Shown here one piece after another: positions 1-5,776 of a DNA stretch of 6,566 bases. Both the position numbers and the translations under genes were made by a program. The stretch is taken from the NCBI GenBank assembly GCA_023437755.1, contig JAEZFJ010000268.1:1-6566 (forward strand). Reading direction: 5' to 3'. The first letter of the stretch is position 1; the number at the start of each line of letters is the position of its first letter. The notes beneath the pieces are model-generated. The model worked only from the letters and a program-made list of their open reading frames with translations, searched no databases and was not told where the DNA came from. The stretch is from Pseudomonadota bacterium (GTDB lineage: Bacteria > Pseudomonadota > Alphaproteobacteria > Rhizobiales > Devosiaceae).

Positions 1-1
1 G

Positions 2-475
2 TTCAACCTCTTCCCGCACATGACGGTGCTGCGCAACATCACCGAAGCGCCCACCAAGGTGCTGGGCCTGTCCAAGCAGGACGCCCGTCAGCGCGCCGAG
101 GAACTGCTCGAGCTCGTCGGGCTTGCCGATCAGGCGCAGAAATACCCGCACCAGCTCTCCGGCGGCCAGCAGCAGCGCGTCGGCATCGCCCGCGCTCTCG
201 CCATGCGCCCGAATGTACTGCTGTTCGATGAGCCAACCTCCGCGCTCGACCCGGAACTGGTGGGCGAAGTGCTCAACGTCATCGGCATGCTGGCCGAGGA
301 GCACGACCTCACCATGCTGCTCGTCACCCATGAGATGCGCTTCGCCAGGGAGATATCCGACCGGGTGTGCTTTTTCGACCGCGGCAAGATCCGGGAGCAA
401 GGCACGCCGGAACAGCTGTTCACCGATCCCAGCGAGGACCGCACCCGCGAATTCCTCAAGGCGGTGCTGGACTAG
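2..475 (+). CDS. Polar amino-acid ABC transporter ATP-binding protein, C-terminal part (5' end outside window)
   Basis: This is the cytoplasmic ATPase subunit of an amino-acid importer of the GlnQ/AapP/BztD/EhuA type; it hydrolyses ATP to drive uptake through a membrane partner encoded outside the window. The frame is open from base 2, and the visible 157 residues start at FNLFPHM, just after the expected Q-loop glutamine, so Walker A is missing because the window begins there. Visible motifs are the ABC signature LSGGQQQRV (bases 155-181), Walker B LLFDEP (218-235), the D-loop SALD and the switch histidine in VTHEM (His at 329-331). The combination FNLFPHMTVL, PTSALDPELVGEV and THEMRFARE is typical of the polar amino-acid class rather than the sugar class. 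The C-terminus (EFLKAVLD, stop TAG 473-475) has the normal length for the family, with no extra regulatory domain. The exact substrate cannot be read; an ectoine-type EhuA is one possibility, not established. The next gene on this strand is a separate carrier 186 bp away. Confidence 0.95.
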   Translation, partial: FNLFPHMTVLRNITEAPTKVLGLSKQDARQRAEELLELVGLADQAQKYPHQLSGGQQQRVGIARALAMRPNVLLFDEPTSALDPELVGEVLNVIGMLAEEHDLTMLLVTHEMRFAREISDRVCFFDRGKIREQGTPEQLFTDPSEDRTREFLKAVLD

Positions 476-598
476 CTAGTCCACGCCGACATAGCTCCGG
501 AGGTGGCCCCTTGCAGCCAGAACCTCCGGGGCCGTCTTGACCTGCCCACTCTCAAACAGCCGCACCGAACCTGCCTGGAACATCTGCTGCAGCGGCAA
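476..598 (-). pseudogene. Possible C-terminal remnant of a lost gene (protein-like minus-strand stretch)
   Basis: Reading the minus strand from 598 to a TAG stop at 478-476 gives about 40 codons with a protein-like sequence: it contains QAGSVRLFESGQVKT, then APEVLAARGHLRSYVGVD, then the stop. Third codon positions are about 80 percent G/C over these 40 codons, as in the neighbouring real genes, but fall to roughly half in the same frame just upstream (about 599-649). The frame closes at a TAA opposite 689-691. There is no good start or ribosome binding site; a TTG sits at 598-596 and an internal ATG would leave about 33 residues. The stop touches the stop of the amino-acid ABC ATPase, the normal position for a convergent gene end. 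I read it as the tail of a gene whose front was deleted. The ending faintly resembles the tail of LivF-type ABC ATPases, but I do not recognise the family. It may also be chance. Confidence 0.4.
497..529 (+). terminator. Stem-loop after the amino-acid ABC ATPase, possible weak terminator
   Basis: CCGGAGGT (497-504) and ACCTCCGG (522-529) form a perfect 8-bp inverted repeat with a 17-nt loop, 21 nt after the ATPase stop. A competing pair, GGCCCC (505-510) with GGGGCC (528-533), overlaps the right arm. No T-run follows (only GTCTTG), so an intrinsic terminator is only a weak reading. The repeat also lies inside the minus-strand protein-like stretch, which could by itself account for its sequence. 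Confidence 0.3.
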
Positions 599-661
599 CG
601 TTGCGATTGCTAGCAGCCCTTGTGAGCTGCGTCTTGGGTCAGCTAGCGATCGGATGGGCTG

Positions 662-2275
662 GTGGAAGGTCTTGCACGGCGGCTGGGGTTACGCACTGAC
701 CCAGTCATCTTTTTCGTTTCAGCGGGATGCACACTGCTCTTCGTGCTCTTGCTCGTTCTGTTTCCAGGACCCATAGGGCAGGCATTCGCCGCGGGGCGCG
801 CCTGGATCGTCACCAATCTGGGCTGGTTCTTTATCCTTGGCGTGAATGTCTGGCTGGGCTTTCTGGTCTGGGCAGCGCTCAGTCAGCACGGCCATATACG
901 GCTCGGGCGCCGTGACAGCACCCCGGAGTATTCCAACCTGTCCTGGTTCACCATGCTGTTTGCCGGCGGGATCGGCACGGTGCTGATGTTCTGGGGCGTG
1001 GCTGAACCCATCAGCCATTTCTCCAATCCGCCCCTTCCTGGCGTGGTGCCGTATTCGGAGCAGGCAGCGCGGGACGCCGTTTCCATCGCGCTTTATCACC
1101 TTGCCCTCCACACCTGGGCTATCTTCACCCTGCCGGGCCTGGCTTTCGCCTACTTCATCCACCGCTATGACCTGCCCGTGCGGGTGAGCTCGGTCTTCTA
1201 TCCCCTCCTTAAGGAGGGCATCCACGGTCCAATCGGCAAGGCCATCGACATCATATCCATCTTGGGCACCTTGTTCGGCGTCGCAGTTTCACTCGGGCTC
1301 GGCTCTACCCAGATCGCCGCGGGGCTGTCCGCGCTGTTCGGTGTTGACGCCAGCGTGGTGCTGACGCTCAGCATCCTTGCCGTCCTGACCGGAGTGGCCG
1401 TGGTCTCGATCATCGCCGGTCTCGACAAGGGCGTGAAGTTCCTGTCCAACCTCAATATCGGGCTGGCGGTGTCGTTGCTGGTGTTCGTGGTCATTGCTGG
1501 TTCGACGCTGTTCCTGTTCCGGGGGATCGTCGAAACCATTGGGCTCTATCTGTCCAACCTGCCGCGCCTGGCCTTCTGGAACGACATGCTGGCCAACATC
1601 AATCCAACCAATGAACCTTGGGGTTGGCAAGGAGATTGGACCGTCTTCTATTGGGCTTGGACCGTCACCTGGTCGCCCTTCGTTGGCCTGTTCGTCGCGC
1701 GCATTTCGAAAGGCAGGACCATCCGTGAATTCGTGGCCGGGGTCCTGTTGGCGCCGTCGCTGTTTACCCTGCTGTGGTTCGCCATATTCGGCTGGCAGGC
1801 GATGCAGTTCGACGGCATCGGCTTGGCCCTGCGCGAACAATTGGGCCCCGAAGCCGGGGAGATCAGCCGCGCTGTGGCCGAGTCCGTTCCCTTGGCGATG
1901 TTTGCCTTCTTCGAGCACTTCCCCTTTGCCCCGCTCATTCAGGGGGTGGCTGTGATCGTGGTAGCGCTCTTCTTCGCCACCTCGTCCGACTCTGCATCCC
2001 TCGTCGTCGACATGCTCTCCACCGGCACGGCGGAGCCAGGTCCTGTGCGGCAACGCGTCTTCTGGGGCGTCAGCGAGGGGCTGGTCGCTGCAATGCTGAT
2101 CATCCTGGCTGGCGATCTGGGTCTGACCGCCCTGCAACAGGTGATCACCGTGGTGGGGCTACCCGTGTTCTGCCTCGTGTTCATGATGATCCCCTCGATT
2201 ATCATGGGCTTCCGGATCGAGAACATCGACAATGTCACTGTAGGCAGACGACCGCGGTTGAACGAGTTTCAGTGA
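662..2275 (+). CDS. BCCT-family (betaine/carnitine/choline-type) secondary transporter with an atypical substrate box
   Basis: A 537-residue inner-membrane carrier of the BCCT family, which imports betaine, choline, carnitine or related compatible solutes, usually with Na+ or H+. It has about 12 hydrophobic segments between residues 15 and 515. Family hallmarks are DPVIFFVSAG (13-22), LMFWGVAEPISHF (108-120), the TM8 signature DWTVFYWAWTVTWSPFVG (325-342) followed by ARISKGRTIREF (346-357), and ATSSDSASLVVDML (439-452), whose Thr440-Ser441 match the BetP Na+ site. Against BetP from memory, aromatic-box positions Trp189, Trp194, Tyr197 and Trp374 are here Leu147, Trp152, Phe155 and Thr334; Trp333 and Trp337 are kept. 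The glycine-rich stretch usually GMGIG reads GIGTV (103-107). The substrate may therefore not be glycine betaine. The N- and C-terminal tails are short, so there is no BetP-like osmosensing tail. The start is taken as GTG 662; an in-frame TAG at 644-646 leaves little room upstream, and only a weak GGATGGG precedes it. It converges on the sugar-permease gene. Confidence 0.93.
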   Translation: MEGLARRLGLRTDPVIFFVSAGCTLLFVLLLVLFPGPIGQAFAAGRAWIVTNLGWFFILGVNVWLGFLVWAALSQHGHIRLGRRDSTPEYSNLSWFTMLFAGGIGTVLMFWGVAEPISHFSNPPLPGVVPYSEQAARDAVSIALYHLALHTWAIFTLPGLAFAYFIHRYDLPVRVSSVFYPLLKEGIHGPIGKAIDIISILGTLFGVAVSLGLGSTQIAAGLSALFGVDASVVLTLSILAVLTGVAVVSIIAGLDKGVKFLSNLNIGLAVSLLVFVVIAGSTLFLFRGIVETIGLYLSNLPRLAFWNDMLANINPTNEPWGWQGDWTVFYWAWTVTWSPFVGLFVARISKGRTIREFVAGVLLAPSLFTLLWFAIFGWQAMQFDGIGLALREQLGPEAGEISRAVAESVPLAMFAFFEHFPFAPLIQGVAVIVVALFFATSSDSASLVVDMLSTGTAEPGPVRQRVFWGVSEGLVAAMLIILAGDLGLTALQQVITVVGLPVFCLVFMMIPSIIMGFRIENIDNVTVGRRPRLNEFQ

Positions 2276-2279
2276 CCCG

Positions 2280-3125
2280 TCATCCTTTCACCGCACCGCC
2301 AGTCAGCCCCGAGATGACATAGCGCTGCGCCAGCAGGAAGAAGGCGATCGCAGGCATGATCGACAGGGTCAGGAAGGCGAGTATCCGCGGCCAGTCCGAA
2401 CCATACTGGCCCTGGAACTGCATGATCCCGAGCGGCCAGGTGTACTTATCCTCCGAGTTCAGGACGATCAGCGGCAACAGGAAGCTGTTCCAGCTGCCGA
2501 CGAAATTGAACACGCCGACGGTGGCGATGATCGGCAGGCATAGCGGCAGCGTCACATACCAGTAGATGCGGATATAGCCGCAATTGTCCATGCGGGCGGC
2601 GTCGACCAGTTCCTTGGGCAACTCCTTGAAGAAGTTGTGGAACAGCAGGACCGAGAACGAGACGCTGAACGCCACCTGCACGGTGATGATGCCCCAATGG
2701 CTGTCGAGCATGCCGAGGTCGCGCATCTTGATGAACAGCGGCAGGATGCCGGTCGCGGCGGGGAACAGCAGCCCCAGCATCAGGTAGCCGAGGATGAAGC
2801 GTCGGCCGAAGAACTTGATGTGTGCCAGGGCAAAGGCCGTCATCGAGGCCACCAGCGTCGAGAACACCACGGTGCTCCCGGCGATCAGCAGCGAGTTCCC
2901 CAGCGACGAGAAGTAACGCGGCCCACCGAGGATTTCCGCGAACCGCACCGGATCCCAGCTCGCCGGCAGGCCGAACGGATTGACCCGCAGTTCGCCGATC
3001 TCCTTAAACCCGCCCAACGCCGTGGTGTAGAACGGCACGATCACAAAGGCTGCCACGATCAATAGCGTCAGCCATTTAACCCCCGAAATCGCGGGACGAC
3101 GGCGCTTCCTGGTGGTCGTCGACAT
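2280..3125 (-). CDS. Carbohydrate ABC transporter permease, MalG-like (CUT1)
   Basis: An inner-membrane channel subunit of a sugar or polyol ABC importer, 281 residues, normal for MalG/UgpE/LacG-type proteins. After a basic N-terminus (RKRRRP, 6-11) there are about six membrane segments, beginning near 16-36. The cytoplasmic EAA loop that docks the ATPase is DAARMDNCGYIRIYWYVTLP (175-194); the Gly usual after the Asp is Asn181 here. The C-terminus RYVISGLTGGAVKG is the classic ending of this subfamily. The ATG at 3125-3123 overlaps the stop of the upstream permease by one base (TGATG), so translation is probably coupled; a weak GGCGGAGC lies upstream. It forms a heterodimer with the neighbouring permease and receives solute from the binding protein encoded first in the operon. 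The TGA (2282-2280) lies 4 bp from the convergent BCCT stop, and no terminator hairpin is evident between them. The sugar cannot be inferred from this gene. Confidence 0.95.
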   Translation of the reverse strand: MSTTTRKRRRPAISGVKWLTLLIVAAFVIVPFYTTALGGFKEIGELRVNPFGLPASWDPVRFAEILGGPRYFSSLGNSLLIAGSTVVFSTLVASMTAFALAHIKFFGRRFILGYLMLGLLFPAATGILPLFIKMRDLGMLDSHWGIITVQVAFSVSFSVLLFHNFFKELPKELVDAARMDNCGYIRIYWYVTLPLCLPIIATVGVFNFVGSWNSFLLPLIVLNSEDKYTWPLGIMQFQGQYGSDWPRILAFLTLSIMPAIAFFLLAQRYVISGLTGGAVKG

Positions 3126-4060
3126 CAGTTTTGCTCCGCCTTGAACAGCACACGGCGATAAGCCAGCGCGACGATCACGCAGGCGATGAACAGCAGCACG
3201 CTGACCGCGCCGCCAAAGCCCAGGTTCATACGCAGGATGCCGAACTGGTAGAGGAAGGTCACGATGGTGTGGCTGGAGTGCGAAGGCCCGCCATTGCTGA
3301 GCGGAATGATCAGGTCGAACAACTGCAGCGCGCCGGTAATGGCGAAGAACACCGAGATGACGATGGCCGAGCGGATCATCGGGATCTGGATATGGCGCAC
3401 GATCTGCCAGCGCTTGACGCCATCAAGGCGAGCCGCCTCGATCACCTCGCCCGGGATGGATTGCAGCCCGGCGATATAGATCATCATGTGGAAGCCGAAA
3501 TATTTCCACGTGATCACCAGCATGATGGCCGGCATGACCCAGAATCGGTCCCCGAGAACGAACGGCGTCTCGACGCCGATGGCGCTTCCGATCGCAGGCA
3601 GCAGGCCGTAGTTGCCGTCGTAGACGAATTTCCAGATCAGCCCCGCGGCCACTTCGGCCAGCATATAGGGCAGGAAGAACAGCACCCGGATCAGGTTGAT
3701 GTGCGCGCCCCGCTCGGAGAGAGCCACTGCGCACCACATCGCCAGCGGCAACTGGATCAGCAGCGACACCGCCACCACGATCAGACTGTTGCGCACCGCC
3801 GTACCGAAATTCCGGTGGGTGAGCACGTCCTCGTAGTTCTTCAAGCCCACGAAGTCCGTGATCGGTCCATAGCCGTTCCACTTGAAGAAGGAGAACGTGG
3901 CCGCATCGACCATCGGCAGGACGACGAACAGGGTAAAAAGGATGATGGAGGGCGGCAGGAACAGCAGCAGCGGCACGAGGCTCTTGCGCTCTACATATCG
4001 GTAGCGGCGCGTCGCCGCCGGAACCAGGGCGGGAGTGGAGGCAGTGGCAATGCTGGTCAT
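3125..4060 (-). CDS. Carbohydrate ABC transporter permease, MalF-like (CUT1)
   Basis: A 311-residue inner-membrane permease of the MalF/UgpA/LacF type, partner of the MalG-like subunit downstream. A polar N-terminus (1-27) precedes the first membrane segment (about 28-50), followed by the periplasmic stretch with WNGYGPITDFVGLKNYEDVL (61-80) that is typical of sugar permeases. About five more membrane segments follow. The EAA loop is complete: EVIEAARLDGVKRWQIVRHI (205-224), with Glu208-Ala-Ala and Gly214. There is no large MalF-style periplasmic domain, as usual outside the enteric maltose system. The ATG at 4060-4058 is supported by GAGGAC about 5 nt upstream. It lies 157 bp downstream of the binding-protein gene, with two stem-loops in the gap that probably set its expression below that of the binding protein. 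It overlaps the next gene by one base. The family call is secure; the substrate is unknown. Confidence 0.95.
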   Translation of the reverse strand: MTSIATASTPALVPAATRRYRYVERKSLVPLLLFLPPSIILFTLFVVLPMVDAATFSFFKWNGYGPITDFVGLKNYEDVLTHRNFGTAVRNSLIVVAVSLLIQLPLAMWCAVALSERGAHINLIRVLFFLPYMLAEVAAGLIWKFVYDGNYGLLPAIGSAIGVETPFVLGDRFWVMPAIMLVITWKYFGFHMMIYIAGLQSIPGEVIEAARLDGVKRWQIVRHIQIPMIRSAIVISVFFAITGALQLFDLIIPLSNGGPSHSSHTIVTFLYQFGILRMNLGFGGAVSVLLFIACVIVALAYRRVLFKAEQN

Positions 4061-4076
4061 CGGCGTCCTCTGCCCT

Positions 4077-4120
4077 GCCCTGATGTGGTGTCTGAACCCG
4101 GCTCACCCGACCATCAGGGC
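4077..4120 (-). promoter_or_regulatory. Intercistronic stem-loop just upstream of the MalF-like permease
   Basis: GCCCTGATG (4077-4085) and CATCAGGGC (4112-4120) form a perfect 9-bp inverted repeat with a 26-nt loop in the gap between binding protein and permease. In the mRNA it ends only a few bases before the permease ribosome binding site (about 4065-4070). No T-run follows, so it is not an intrinsic terminator. Likely roles are limiting permease translation or protecting the mRNA 3' end of the binding-protein message; the role is inferred, the repeat is seen. Confidence 0.5.
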
Positions 4121-4174
4121 CAGGATCCGAGGGCGACGTCCGCAGGCGGGCAGGAATGCAAGTGTTCAGAGTGG

Positions 4175-4204
4175 TCCGGCGGACGGGCTGCGCCGCCCGC
4201 CGGA
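4175..4204 (-). promoter_or_regulatory. Strong GC-rich stem-loop right after the solute-binding-protein gene
   Basis: TCCGGCGG (4175-4182) and CCGCCGGA (4197-4204) form a perfect 8-bp GC-rich stem, with an inner GGGC/GCCC pair offering an alternative register. It starts 13 nt after the binding-protein stop. On the minus strand it is followed by CCACTCTGAAC, so there is no poly-U tract. Hairpins in this position, as between malE and malF, commonly stabilise the abundant binding-protein mRNA or reduce read-through into the permeases. That function is inferred from position. Confidence 0.55.
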
Positions 4205-4217
4205 AAGCTGTGGCGGC

Positions 4218-5474
4218 TTAGAGAGAGTCGTCCACGGCCTCCTTGATCAGTTCAGCGGCTTCCTCGGCGCTGATCGCATTGGCAGCCAGGTCCGCCGACA
4301 CGTCGTTCACGACGCCGCCGACATTGGGACCCAGAGCCTGATCGAAGAACAGGGCATGCCAATGCGCATTGCTGATGTTCTGGCCGATCTGCACCTTGAA
4401 CGGGTTGGTCATCACATCCGCAGCGCCCTTGGCGATCGGGATGTAATAGGCCGCTTCGGCATATTTGCGCTGCTGTTCGGCGGAGTTGAAGAACTCGACC
4501 CACTTCACCGCCGCATCCGAGGCGTTCTTGGAGAACAGGATGCCGCCGATGCCGCCCAGAGTATCGCTGGGGTCACCCTTGCCGCCTTCGATGGTCGGGA
4601 AAGGCAGGATGCCGAGCTGGTCATCCGGAATGCCTTCCTTGGTGGCGGAGTTGTCCTTCATGGCGCCGTAGTCCCAGTCGCCCATCAGGTGCATCGCCGC
4701 CTTGCCGTCTCCAAACAGACCCGATGCGTCGCCATAACTGGCGGCAAGGAAGCCATCCTGCCACGGCTCCATCTCGGCAAGCTCGATGAAGTACTCGCCG
4801 GCCTTGACGAAATCCTCGCCGGCAAAGCCGTCGCCCTCGCCGCGAGCGGCAGCCTCGAAGCCCTCCTGGCCGGCAAGCCGGACCACCAGCTTTGACCACC
4901 AGAAGTGAGCGGGCCACTTGTCCTTGGCGCCCACTGCAATCGGAGTGATGCCGGCATCCTTGAATGTCTGGACGCCTTCAAGGAACCCTTCCCAGGTCTC
5001 CATGCTTGCCGGATCCACACCGGCCTGCTCGAACAGGGCCTTGTTGTACCACAGCACGACTTCGCTGACGTCGCGAGCGACGCCATAGACATGCCCGTCC
5101 GGGCCGGTGAACGCCGAAACGCCGGCGGTACCCTGATTATCCAGCGCCTCCTGGCTCAGTGCGTCCTCCACCGGACGCAGGAACCCTGCCTTGGCCTGTT
5201 CATAGAACACGCCCCCGCCCCAGGAATGGAACACGTCGGGCGCATCGGCTGATTGCAGCAGCGTCGTCAGCTTGGCCTTGAACGCTTCATTCTCCAGAAA
5301 AGGCAGTTCCACCTTGATGTCGGGGTTCTGGGCCATGAACTCTTCGGCGATCGAGTTCATCAGCTCCACTTCCGCCGGGATCGACGTGATGTGCAGATGT
5401 TTGACAACGGTCTGGGCCTGGACCGGCATGATGGCGGCCAAGCCGAGCATTGCGGCGAGCGCAATGTGCTTCAT
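4218..5474 (-). CDS. Periplasmic sugar-binding protein of an ABC importer (family 1 extracellular solute-binding protein)
   Basis: A 418-residue precursor that captures a sugar, polyol or related solute in the periplasm and delivers it to the MalF/MalG-like permeases encoded downstream. The N-terminus MKHIALAAMLGLAAIMPVQA is a clear Sec signal peptide (Lys2, hydrophobic core, cleavage predicted after VQA, residue 20). The mature part has the family 1 pattern: LHITSIPAEVELMNSIAEEF, then PDIKVELPFLENEAFKAKL, the DAPDVFHSW segment, VLWYNKALFEQAGVDP with WEGF after it, GKAAMHLMGDWDYGAM, and a C-terminal region with KWVEFF and YYIPIAKGAADV. An in-frame ATG 40 codons upstream (5594) is rejected: the extra stretch is not signal-like, and a perfect AGGAGG precedes the chosen ATG. 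There is no lipobox cysteine, so the protein should be soluble, fitting a Gram-negative host. It is first in the operon and followed by stem-loops, typical of the most abundant component. Ligand unknown. Confidence 0.95.
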   Translation of the reverse strand: MKHIALAAMLGLAAIMPVQAQTVVKHLHITSIPAEVELMNSIAEEFMAQNPDIKVELPFLENEAFKAKLTTLLQSADAPDVFHSWGGGVFYEQAKAGFLRPVEDALSQEALDNQGTAGVSAFTGPDGHVYGVARDVSEVVLWYNKALFEQAGVDPASMETWEGFLEGVQTFKDAGITPIAVGAKDKWPAHFWWSKLVVRLAGQEGFEAAARGEGDGFAGEDFVKAGEYFIELAEMEPWQDGFLAASYGDASGLFGDGKAAMHLMGDWDYGAMKDNSATKEGIPDDQLGILPFPTIEGGKGDPSDTLGGIGGILFSKNASDAAVKWVEFFNSAEQQRKYAEAAYYIPIAKGAADVMTNPFKVQIGQNISNAHWHALFFDQALGPNVGGVVNDVSADLAANAISAEEAAELIKEAVDDSL

Positions 5475-5479
5475 TGAAT

Positions 5480-5485
5480 CCTCCT
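5480..5485 (-). promoter_or_regulatory. Ribosome binding site of the solute-binding protein (decides its start)
   Basis: The minus strand reads CAGGAGGATTCAATG, a perfect AGGAGG with 5 nt to the ATG at 5474-5472. It fixes the start at the signal peptide rather than at the longer in-frame ATG at 5594. Confidence 0.9.
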
Positions 5486-5545
5486 GTTTTAGCGGCCGAC
5501 AACCAGTTTGGTCTCCTCCCGGGCCGCAGTGGTGTGCAGCGGACC

Positions 5546-5569
5546 ACAAATCACCACCTGCCAATTTGT
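5546..5569. repeat. Inverted repeat ACAAAT-N12-ATTTGT, candidate operator
   Basis: ACAAAT (5546-5551) and ATTTGT (5564-5569) form a perfect 6-bp inverted repeat with a 12-nt spacer, covering the proposed -10 region and transcript start of the binding-protein operon. ACAAAT occurs again at 5731-5736 on the other side of the divergent region. Arms that are A/T-rich in a GC-rich genome make this a plausible regulator site, but no regulator is encoded here and the role is inferred. Confidence 0.4.
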
Positions 5570-5594
5570 AGACATGCCTTTCGCAGACAGGCAA
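5565..5594 (-). promoter_or_regulatory. Candidate sigma70-type promoter of the sugar-importer operon
   Basis: On the minus strand, TTGCCT (5594-5589) as -35 and TACAAA (5570-5565) as -10 are separated by 18 nt, each matching four of six consensus bases. This would give an 80-90 nt leader before the binding-protein ATG. A TGCCT-N9-AGGCA inverted repeat (5575-5593) lies over the -35 and spacer, where a repressor could act. The match is modest and the call tentative. Confidence 0.4.
5575..5593. repeat. Inverted repeat TGCCT-N9-AGGCA, candidate operator
   Basis: TGCCT (5575-5579) and AGGCA (5589-5593) form a perfect 5-bp inverted repeat overlapping the proposed -35 of the minus-strand promoter. 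Related TGCC/GGCA boxes recur before the divergent ATPase gene (5763-5766, 5768-5771, 5777-5780, 5801-5804, 5814-5817), so one regulator might bind both sides. Short arms in GC-rich DNA make chance a real alternative. Confidence 0.3.
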
Positions 5595-5689
5595 GAGGAA
5601 CGTACCTCACTGGAATGATCATGGGGGTAAAGTTGGGCTTTACTGACAGGGCGTTTCAGCGGACCATTGCCCGTCGAGCGTATTCATGA

Positions 5690-5750
5690 ACACTGATACG
5701 AACTACTAAGAGCTTCAAAAAGCCTGATAGACAAATACTTGTATGGTAGA
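5690..5750 (+). promoter_or_regulatory. A/T-richer stretch, likely promoter region of the MalK-like ATPase gene
   Basis: This segment is clearly richer in A/T than the surrounding DNA and lies 80-140 bp before the ATPase start, where a promoter is expected. It contains ACAAATACTTGT (5731-5742), a short palindromic element with ACAA/TTGT ends, followed by TATGGT (5742-5747), a -10-like hexamer without a convincing -35. I cannot place the promoter exactly. The rest of the 5475-5828 gap shows no gene-like reading frame. Confidence 0.35.
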
Positions 5751-5776
5751 TGCCCAGTGCGCTGCCAGGCATTGGA

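Noticed and set aside
537..776. Plus-strand reading frame of about 79 codons before and into the BCCT gene
   Set aside because: Rich in Cys and Ser, without a ribosome binding site, overlapping the real BCCT frame; an out-of-frame shadow.
1289..2137. Long minus-strand frame of 282 codons opposite the BCCT gene
   Set aside because: Composition dominated by Gln, Arg, Glu, Gly and His, as expected for the complement of a GC-rich membrane-protein gene; no ribosome binding site or domain.
3131..4246. Long plus-strand frame of 371 codons opposite the MalF-like permease
   Set aside because: Antisense shadow with His/Asp/Arg/Gln-rich sequence; the minus-strand permease has clear family motifs.
4035..4895. 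Plus-strand frame of 286 codons opposite the binding-protein gene
   Set aside because: Shadow of a well-supported minus-strand gene; no recognisable domain, and it crosses the intercistronic hairpins.
5475..5594. N-terminal extension of the solute-binding protein to an in-frame ATG at 5594
   Set aside because: The 40 extra residues look neither like a signal peptide nor like the family, and a perfect AGGAGG plus a textbook signal peptide start at 5474.
5450..5689. Small plus-strand frame of 79 codons in the divergent control region
   Set aside because: It begins inside the binding-protein signal peptide, has no ribosome binding site and runs through promoter-like DNA.
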